Position numbers and translations under genes: made by a program. DNA of 64,000 bases, taken from positions 26,462-90,461 of the forward strand of contig JACIYI010000011.1 in NCBI GenBank assembly GCA_014360005.1, given 5' to 3'. Under the pieces are notes generated by a model. It was not told the origin of the DNA. It saw only the letters and a list, made by a program, of their open reading frames with translations, and searched no databases. Shown piece after piece: positions 37,426 to 43,986 of the stretch; within the stretch, counting starts at the first letter, position 1; each line of letters begins with the position of its first letter. The stretch is from Candidatus Aminicenantota bacterium (GTDB taxonomy: Bacteria; Acidobacteriota; Aminicenantia; Aminicenantales; Saccharicenantaceae).

Positions 37426-38625
37426 ATGGCCTTACTTGAAATAAAAAGAGAAGCCTGTACCGGATGTGGGGCCTGCCTTCAGGTCTGTCCCTTCGGAGCC
37501 CTGACTCTGGACAACGAGAATATTGCGGTGGTTAGCGAAGCCTGCACCGGCTGCGGGGCCTGCCTGCCCGAATGTCCGACCGGAGCTCTGAGCCTGCCCG
37601 AGACTGAAAAGAAAGAAACAGTTGACATGAGCGCCTTCCAGGGAGTCTGGGTCTGGGTGGAACAGTATGATGGTCGGGCTTCTTCCATTTCCTGGGAAAT
37701 GATCGGTGAAGGAAAGCGCCTGGCTGAAAAACGCGGGACCATTCTGACGGCCTGCGTCCTGGGATACCAGGCCGAGCCGATAGCCAGGGAGGCTATCGCC
37801 TACGGAGCCGACCGGGTCTTCCTGGTGGATGACCCCACCCTCAAAGTTTACCGCACCGACCCCTATGCCCGCTGCCTGGTGGAGCTGGTAAAGAAATACA
37901 GGCCAGAAATATTTCTGCTGGGGGCCAGCACCCGCGGCCGGGACCTGGCCGGAGCCGTGGCCACTTATCTTTATACCGGGCTGACGGCTGACTGCACCGG
38001 CCTGGAAATTGAAGAGGGCTCGAACCTGTTGCTGCAGATCAGACCGGCTTTCGGCGGTAACATCATGGCCACCATCAAGTGTGAAAATTACCGCCCGCAG
38101 ATGGCCACGGTCAGGCATCATGTTTTTGAAATGCCGGTTCCCGACCACAGCCGCCAGGGCCAGATAATCAGAGAAAAAGCGGTCCTGCTGGAAGAGCAGA
38201 TTGCCACCAGGGTGCTGGACCTGATCGTGGAGAAGAACGAGGTTAACATTGCTGACGCCAAGATAATAGTTTCCGGCGGCCGCGGGCTGAAAGGTCCCGA
38301 GGGCTTTGCCATCCTGCACGAGCTGGCTGATGTTCTGGGCGGGGCCGTCGGAGCCTCCAGGGCCGCGGTTGATGCTGGCTGGATTTCCTACGCCCACCAG
38401 GTGGGCCAGACCGGAAGGACGGTCAGACCGGACCTGTACATTGCCTGCGGCATCAGCGGGGCCATTCAGCACCAGGCCGGGATGCGCACCAGCAAGATTA
38501 TCGTGGCCATCAACAAAGACCCGGAAGCCCCGATTTTTCAGATTGCTGATTACGGCATCGTGGGCGACCTGTTCACGGTTGTTCCTGCTCTGACCCGGGC
38601 TCTCAAGAAAAGGCTGAACAAGTAA
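37426..38625 (+). CDS. etfA: electron transfer flavoprotein, alpha subunit with N-terminal 2[4Fe-4S] ferredoxin domain
   Basis: 399 residues. The ATG at 37426 follows GAGGTG; a GTG two codons earlier is less likely. Residues 1-55 are a bacterial ferredoxin domain with two CxxCxxCxxxCP clusters (Cys11-14-17-21 and 40-43-46-50). The EtfA body follows, with TGLTADCTGLEIEEG, IRPAFGGNIMA and the FAD region GRGLKGPEGF through GQTGRTVRPDLYIACG. Ferredoxin-fused EtfA occurs in anaerobes in ferredoxin-linked ETF complexes. No acyl-CoA or lactate dehydrogenase gene is adjacent, so the partner enzyme is elsewhere. Confidence 0.95.
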   Translation: MALLEIKREACTGCGACLQVCPFGALTLDNENIAVVSEACTGCGACLPECPTGALSLPETEKKETVDMSAFQGVWVWVEQYDGRASSISWEMIGEGKRLAEKRGTILTACVLGYQAEPIAREAIAYGADRVFLVDDPTLKVYRTDPYARCLVELVKKYRPEIFLLGASTRGRDLAGAVATYLYTGLTADCTGLEIEEGSNLLLQIRPAFGGNIMATIKCENYRPQMATVRHHVFEMPVPDHSRQGQIIREKAVLLEEQIATRVLDLIVEKNEVNIADAKIIVSGGRGLKGPEGFAILHELADVLGGAVGASRAAVDAGWISYAHQVGQTGRTVRPDLYIACGISGAIQHQAGMRTSKIIVAINKDPEAPIFQIADYGIVGDLFTVVPALTRALKKRLNK

Positions 38626-38909
38626 AAAAGCCAGCAGCCCGATTATCCATGAGGTTGGGAGTCTGACCGGATTTAACGGAATTTAGCCTGGCTTTTATCT
38701 TCGGCCTGAACCCGGTGGCCGCCGGCCCTCCTTGACTTTAAGACTACCCTTTTTTAAACTCTAACTGATGACCATCCAGGCGCCAGGGTTTTTGCCGCTT
38801 TCTTTTATTCTCAACAAGCTGATTTCAGTCCGGCAATTATTTTGGCCCGGGAGGATTGTCATTTTCCCTGGCTGAGGAATTACTTTAACAATTTTACAGG
38901 AGGGGTAAA

Positions 38910-41369
38910 GTGACCATAAAAATGGAAAGAAGCCTGTGGTTCAGTTTTATCTTCATTCTGGGACTGGTCATTGTCTCTCTCCTGCTTTACCTGCTGCTGG
39001 GCACTGCCGAAAAGAGCCAGCCGGTGAGTGTGGTCTGGCATGACCACGACGGCGACGGCCGTGATTCTCCCGGTGATGTCATCGAGATGGACAACGGCCA
39101 GATTTACCTGCGGCTCGATTTCGTGGATGTCTGGAAAGGTCACCAGGCCCTCAATCCTTTCGAAACGCCGCCCGAAACCCGGGATTTGGACCCCCGCTGG
39201 AATGGCTATTACCTGCAGGAACTCCGCTACCGGGGAGAACTCTGCTACCGCTACCTGGGCTGGGACAGGGCCCGAGAAATGTATCCAACGCTGAGTTCCA
39301 ATGATGTCATCGGTCTGGTCGGTCAGCCAGAAAGCTATCCAGACAACCCCTTTTTATCACTCTGGAACATCAAGGAATCGGAAAAATATCCTTCTTACCA
39401 GTGGTATGTCTATTTTGAAAAACATGAAATAAAAAAGGAAAGGAACGGCAGCCAGGTCCTGGTGCTGACCGCCGATAAAGGACAGGGGCTGAGCCATGGT
39501 TTAGAGATAAGCCTGCAGAATCAGAAGCTACTTTTTAACCACACGGTCAAGAATAACCGGGAGAAGGAAGTGCCATACATCAACCTGCTAACCCTGCCGG
39601 CCAACAGGATAATCGACACCGCCTTCGGGCCGCCCGAGCTGCTCTGTTCCCGGAATATAGAACCGCTGGGTTTTTCCGACAGCTACACTTTTACCGTCAG
39701 TGGCGAGGGGCTGGCGGTTTCGGGTATGCTTCCCTGGAAAATCAAACGGGATACCAGCACCAACTATTTTACCGGCGGCTGGTGGATTCTGCATCAGCAC
39801 GGCCTGATGGTCTGGAAAGCGGTCACTCTACAACCACAGGCAGAAGCCCGCTTTAACCTGGTGGCCACCTTTTCCGACGAGAATATTTATTCGCGTTATG
39901 ACCGTTACCTGAAACAAAACGGCCTCACCTTCGAGAAGGTCAACCTGGACGAAGTTGAAAAATACCTGGTGAGCAATGTGCCCAGGACGATTACCAGGGA
40001 AGGCTGGGTTTACCACGCCTACGAGTGGCCGACCAACGACTGGCACAACGAGATGACCGGTAAGGCTTTCATGACCATGTTCTACGTGACCGGCGACCGC
40101 ACCTGGCTGCGGTACACGGTCAACGCCAACCGCTTCTACCTGGAAAAGATGCGCTGGAATTTACCCGACCATCCGTTCTTTGGCTATTTCATGGACCAGA
40201 CGGTTGATACCAAGCAGCGCCAGTGCTTCCTCTGGTCGCAGCCTTACAACGTGGAGTCACTGCTGGCCGAGTACCCCTTGACCGGAAACCCGGCGGCCAG
40301 GGAAGCCCTGCTGATTAATTTTGAGAAGGTGCATTCCGGTCTGATGTGGAACCCCGAAGGCAAGAGATGGTACTGGCGGGCCGTGGTCGACCCGGCCACC
40401 AGGCCGCCCAAACTAATATGGAAGGACGACCTCAACACCTTCGATGCCTGCGAATTCGGTATCGATGTCATGCTCAACGCTTACTCCTTTACTGGTGACC
40501 GGAAGTACCTGGACCGGGCGGTGGAAGCCATGGAAAACCAGCTCCAGGTTCTGGAAAATTACGGCCTGTTGCTGGAAGACCACGCCGGCGAACCTTCGGT
40601 CAATGTCTTTGCCTTTGCGGCCAAGGCTCTTTACCGCTTGTATGATTACACCGGTCAGGAAAAATGGCTAAAGGAGGCCGAGAAGGTTCTGGATGCTATG
40701 TTGATGTCGTTTATCCACCTGGATAAATTCCCGGATGAGTTTTACTGGCTGAAGGGCGGGGTGGCCAGGAAGGACGGCGACTGGACCGGTCAGTTTGGCG
40801 AACCGACCACCGGGACTGATTCCTCGGTAGCTACGGCACCTACTTATATTCCCTGGATTATGGAAGCCCTGGTGGCTGGTTATAAACACACTGGAAAAAA
40901 GATGTATCTGGATTATGCTCATCAGCTTCTCTGGCACACGCTTGAAGCCAATAAGAAAATGAAAGAAGCAACTGGAGGGCGGTTCGAGTTCTGCGGTCAT
41001 TACAATACCTACAGCCGGAAATTCTACGAGGATGATGACGGGCTGGTAGTGGTTTCCAACCTGTACGAAATGCCTTACCTCAAGATTTTTGAGAAGGGAG
41101 CCCGGGCCGAACATTTTGACCTGCAGGAGATCTGGGATGGTGAAGGCCGGATCAGGCTGGTCAACCCCACCAACTCCAGGCTGAAAGCGGTGGTGCACCT
41201 GCCGGCCGGCTGGAAGACGGTCCAGGTTTTGAGCCTCGGGTCTATAGCCGAATATTTTTCAGGCAACATGGCCACCGGCGGCACTCCGGTGGAATTCGCC
41301 CGGGACGAGCAGAAGGTTGAATTCCAGACCGCTCCGATGAGCCTTTACCAGATTTTGCTCAAAGACTGA
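38910..41369 (+). CDS. large membrane-anchored protein, probable alpha/alpha-toroid carbohydrate enzyme, function unknown
   Basis: 819 residues. GTG start after CAGGAGGGG. One N-terminal membrane segment (LWFSFIFILGLVIVSLLLYL) anchors it; the rest is outside. Residues 40-340 are beta-rich with WHDHDGDGRDSPGD, a possible calcium-type Asp loop. Residues of about 350-710 look like an (alpha/alpha) barrel: repeated helix pairs with NDWHNEMTGKAFMTMFYVTG, TFDACEFGIDVMLNAY and DYTGQEKWLKEAEKVLDAML, resembling six-hairpin glycosidases, lyases or epimerases. The last ~100 residues form a beta-sandwich. No catalytic set could be assigned. Confidence 0.75.
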   Translation: MTIKMERSLWFSFIFILGLVIVSLLLYLLLGTAEKSQPVSVVWHDHDGDGRDSPGDVIEMDNGQIYLRLDFVDVWKGHQALNPFETPPETRDLDPRWNGYYLQELRYRGELCYRYLGWDRAREMYPTLSSNDVIGLVGQPESYPDNPFLSLWNIKESEKYPSYQWYVYFEKHEIKKERNGSQVLVLTADKGQGLSHGLEISLQNQKLLFNHTVKNNREKEVPYINLLTLPANRIIDTAFGPPELLCSRNIEPLGFSDSYTFTVSGEGLAVSGMLPWKIKRDTSTNYFTGGWWILHQHGLMVWKAVTLQPQAEARFNLVATFSDENIYSRYDRYLKQNGLTFEKVNLDEVEKYLVSNVPRTITREGWVYHAYEWPTNDWHNEMTGKAFMTMFYVTGDRTWLRYTVNANRFYLEKMRWNLPDHPFFGYFMDQTVDTKQRQCFLWSQPYNVESLLAEYPLTGNPAAREALLINFEKVHSGLMWNPEGKRWYWRAVVDPATRPPKLIWKDDLNTFDACEFGIDVMLNAYSFTGDRKYLDRAVEAMENQLQVLENYGLLLEDHAGEPSVNVFAFAAKALYRLYDYTGQEKWLKEAEKVLDAMLMSFIHLDKFPDEFYWLKGGVARKDGDWTGQFGEPTTGTDSSVATAPTYIPWIMEALVAGYKHTGKKMYLDYAHQLLWHTLEANKKMKEATGGRFEFCGHYNTYSRKFYEDDDGLVVVSNLYEMPYLKIFEKGARAEHFDLQEIWDGEGRIRLVNPTNSRLKAVVHLPAGWKTVQVLSLGSIAEYFSGNMATGGTPVEFARDEQKVEFQTAPMSLYQILLKD

Positions 41370-41730
41370 GAATAGCCGGTTTTCTGAATAAGGTGGCAGC
41401 GGCCAGTCTTCAGTTTGTATTTCGTTAATATGTTTTGTTCAGATTGATAGCCTGTCGTTTTCATACGGTCCTGCTGAATCCAGCAGCAGTTACGGGTTCA
41501 TCCATTTCTGATGGTGATGAAGAATTAATCAGGGTTAAAGAATGAACAGTTTTTTTCTCAGCCCCGAAATAAACGCGCTGGCAAGGGAAGTCAGAACCAG
41601 GGGGGCTGAATCAAACTTATCCTGCTATTCTATCAGCTGGCCGGGCTCAGGACTGATAATCTCAAAGTCTGGATGACCAAAGAGATTTAGTAATTCAATT
41701 TAAATCTCAGAACTTCAGAGCGTTCTGGTA
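41370..41730. other. intergenic region, nothing recognised
   Basis: 361 bp between convergent genes. One small hairpin, CTGCTG-AATC-CAGCAG (41471-41486), has no T run. Confidence 0.4.
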
Positions 41731-41913
41731 TCAGCGGGAAAGGTAAGCCAGAACAGCATGAACCAAAGCTGTCAGGAGCAGCAACACTCCCAGGCGGCGG
41801 TGCCAGGCGAAATGGATTTTGACCCATTTCTTTCCGGTGCTCACCTGGAACAGGATTAGGATCAGGTTTACTATACCCAGGAGCAAAACCAGCGATATTC
41901 CGGCGATGGTCAT
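41731..41913 (-). CDS. small two-helix membrane protein with conserved-looking histidines
   Basis: 60 residues: one hydrophobic segment (AGISLVLLLGIVNLILILF), a basic loop, and a second segment beginning AWHRRLGVLLLLTALVHAVL. His38 and His52 are 14 residues apart on that second helix, with HRRLG ahead, like the heme helices of YedZ or ferric-reductase-type proteins. A dimer could hold heme b; this is inference. It begins 13 bp after the desulfoferrodoxin-like gene with a strong GGGAGGGAAGGA site, so the two products likely work together. Confidence 0.7.
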   Translation of the reverse strand: MTIAGISLVLLLGIVNLILILFQVSTGKKWVKIHFAWHRRLGVLLLLTALVHAVLAYLSR

Positions 41914-41926
41914 TCCTTCCCTCCCT

Positions 41927-42298
41927 TTATTCTGTGATTTTAATCCTGACTGAAGCTGGCCCGGCGCTGCCGTGCAGGTTGCAGGTGGCTTCGGCTACGA
42001 TTTCGGTGTCAGCCTCAATCTTCAACTTGACTTCACGGGAAAAGTCGGCGGCTTCCGGCCGGCTGGATGAAGAAAAATCCCAGCGGGCGATTTCTTTCCC
42101 GTTGGCCAGGACCAGCAGACGTTTGGTGTAATGCAGGCTGCTGTTGCCGCGGTGATTGACGTTAACGATTATGGTCACTTCTTCTCCGGCCTTGACCGCA
42201 GCCGGAGCTTCAATGGAGACAGCCGATTTATTGGCCAGGAGCGGATGGGCCAGCATGACCAATAGCAGGCTTAAGACTAAAATCACTTTTATCTTCAT
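41927..42298 (-). CDS. exported desulfoferrodoxin/superoxide reductase-like protein
   Basis: 123 residues. The start at 42298 is set by GAGGAGGTGGG; a longer frame lacks a site. A signal peptide (VILVLSLLLVMLAHPLLA) is followed by a single Ig-like domain. The pattern VNHRGNSSLHYTK with a late CNLHG motif matches the His and Cys ligands of the superoxide reductase iron centre, though the usual EHYIEWIE segment has changed. Classical enzymes are cytoplasmic; this one is exported. It is followed by a His-bearing membrane protein that could supply electrons. Confidence 0.8.
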   Translation of the reverse strand: MKIKVILVLSLLLVMLAHPLLANKSAVSIEAPAAVKAGEEVTIIVNVNHRGNSSLHYTKRLLVLANGKEIARWDFSSSSRPEAADFSREVKLKIEADTEIVAEATCNLHGSAGPASVRIKITE

Positions 42299-42645
42299 CC
42301 CACCTCCTCTTGCCTTTTTATTTTCAGGAAAAAAGCCATAAAAGCCAGTATCTCCATTCATTTCAGGTTTTCGAGGACCGCGCTTATTGACTGACCTTAA
42401 CCATTATACACGATGTTGCCATTTGCGAGGACATTTTGTATAGATTCAGGACATTATTGTCACTTTTGCCCAAGATTTTTTAGCCGTTAATTGCTCTCCT
42501 GGTTGAAGTCAATGGCCTCAGGCCAAATTTGGCCAGGAGAAGAAAACTTAAAATTTTCAGGGAGGGAGGGGAATTAAAAGAATGCTTAATGGAATCCAGG
42601 TTTTTAAAATGTACCTGCCCCAGCGCCTGATGGGGAGTAAACCGG
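42299..42645 (-). promoter_or_regulatory. upstream region of the desulfoferrodoxin-like operon
   Basis: No gene. A minus-strand TATAAT (42403-42408) lacks a clear -35. Just upstream, GGACATT occurs twice as read on the plus strand (42429-42435 and 42449-42455), exactly 20 bp apart, a possible operator. Confidence 0.35.
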
Positions 42646-43473
42646 TCAGAGCTTATCGTAAATCTCAGGCCGGCGGTCGCCAAGAAAATGCTTCCGGGCC
42701 GGGCAGTCCTGCAGGCGGCTGAAATCCAACTCGACCAGCAGGACATCTTCTTTTTCCCGGGCAGCCCTGGCCATGACCTGGCCCGATGGGTCAACCACGA
42801 AAGAAGCGCCGTCAAATTCTACCACCTCTTCCCGGCCCACGCGGTTGGCCAGGGCGCAGAAATAGCCATTCTGGAAAGCCGCTACCTGGAGCTCAGCCTC
42901 GAACAGCCCGGCTGGCCACTCACCCTTGGCCCCGGCCTGGGGAGTTACTACTAACTCGGCCCCTTTCAGAGCCAGGGCTCGCATGTACTCCGGGAAGTGT
43001 CGGTCATAGCAGATGGCTACCCCCACCTTTCCCACGGCCGTCTGGAAAACTCCGGCCCCCAAGTCACCGGGGTGGTAGTAACCTTTTTCATGAAAGCCCG
43101 GGGCTTCCATCACATGGACCATTCTGTTCAGGCCGAGCAGGCGACCGTCGCTATCTATCACCGGTGATGAGTCATAAGTTTTTCCGTCCCGAATTTCCAG
43201 CAGGTTGAAAATAACCACCACTCCCAGGTCGGCGGCTTTTCTGGCCAGGATGTCAGTGGTCGGGCCGGGCACCGGTTCGGTCCAGCCTTCAAAACCGGGC
43301 TCAGCCGGCTGCTGGGGTAAAAACGGCAGGAAAGAAAGCTCCGGGAAGACGACAACCTGAGCGCCGTTTTGGGCAGCTTCTTCCAGTCGGGCCAGTCCTT
43401 TTTTCAGGTTCTGGGTCCGGTCCTGAGAGCAGGCCAGCTGAATCAGAGCGATTTTTATCTTTCTTTCGGTCAT
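42646..43473 (-). CDS. nitrilase superfamily protein with the catalytic Lys replaced by Met
   Basis: 275 residues. The family fold and two of three catalytic residues are clear: Glu45 in VVFPELSF and Cys155 in GVAICYDRHFPE. The segment that carries the catalytic Lys in carbamoylputrescine amidase-type members (RKMH) reads GLNRMVHVMEAPGFHEKGYY, so Met118 replaces Lys. An AAG to ATG change would suffice. The neighbouring Glu near residue 129 remains. The protein may be inactive or have altered chemistry. The full length is intact, so it is not a degraded gene. Confidence 0.88.
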   Translation of the reverse strand: MTERKIKIALIQLACSQDRTQNLKKGLARLEEAAQNGAQVVVFPELSFLPFLPQQPAEPGFEGWTEPVPGPTTDILARKAADLGVVVIFNLLEIRDGKTYDSSPVIDSDGRLLGLNRMVHVMEAPGFHEKGYYHPGDLGAGVFQTAVGKVGVAICYDRHFPEYMRALALKGAELVVTPQAGAKGEWPAGLFEAELQVAAFQNGYFCALANRVGREEVVEFDGASFVVDPSGQVMARAAREKEDVLLVELDFSRLQDCPARKHFLGDRRPEIYDKL

Positions 43474-43579
43474 GGAGTGACCTCCCTTTTATCGGCAAAA
43501 ATTTTTTACTCAAGCCGGGCCAGTGGTAAAAATAACCTTTTTACTGCTTCATTTCAACCTGGAGAAACCGGCTGGTGGC

Positions 43580-43822
43580 TTACCGCAACCTTATTGTCAT
43601 AAAAATCTGACAGGCTGTAAATATTATTCCGCAGTTCTCCAGAGCTGCGTAGGTGGCCAGCAAACTTTGATCAGCAGCTAAAGCCTGAGATATACAGCGG
43701 GAGTAGATAATTTCACAAACGTTTTCTTCGGAATTAGCCAGCAATCCCGGCGGTCCGACCAAAAAAGTCAGACTAATCAAAGCAACCAAAAAAATGGCAG
43801 TTATAGTTTTCAGTTTGTTCAT
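43580..43822 (-). CDS. small secreted peptide, C-x6-C-x20-C-x6-C family
   Basis: 80 residues. A signal peptide (ITAIFLVALISLTFLVG, ending GLLA) is followed by a mature part of about 50 residues. Four Cys are spaced exactly as in the two peptides at 51 kb: CEIIYSRC, 20 residues, CGIIFTAC. Also shared are an aromatic at Cys1+4, Arg/Lys before Cys2, Ala at Cys2+4, Asp at Cys2+8 and Thr at Cys2+14. Cys seven apart on helices suggests an alpha-hairpin stapled by two disulfides. GGAGGT and a sigma-54 promoter lie upstream. The function is unknown. Confidence 0.8.
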   Translation of the reverse strand: MNKLKTITAIFLVALISLTFLVGPPGLLANSEENVCEIIYSRCISQALAADQSLLATYAALENCGIIFTACQIFMTIRLR

Positions 43823-43848
43823 CGGGACCTCCTTTCGGCTTTAAGCTC

Positions 43849-43865
43849 TGCAAAATTCGTTCCAG
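43849..43865 (-). promoter_or_regulatory. sigma-54 (-24/-12) promoter of the 43580 peptide gene
   Basis: On the minus strand: CTGGAACG-AATT-TTGCA, one mismatch to the TGGCACG-N4-TTGC consensus with correct GG-to-GC spacing. TTGC is 27 nt from the ATG, as at the other peptide locus. Confidence 0.75.
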
Positions 43866-43986
43866 CCTCAGCCGTCCCTGATAGGGGAAGCCATTCCGAT
43901 TTTTAGTAAACAGCCATTTACTCCGGGCGGAGCTGGTGCAAGATACGTTTACTCCCGGGTTCTGAGCCTTCGCCAGGTATATCAGG

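Noticed and set aside
37432..38472. 346-residue minus-strand open frame inside etfA
   Set aside because: A shadow of etfA; the composition mirrors the complementary codons.
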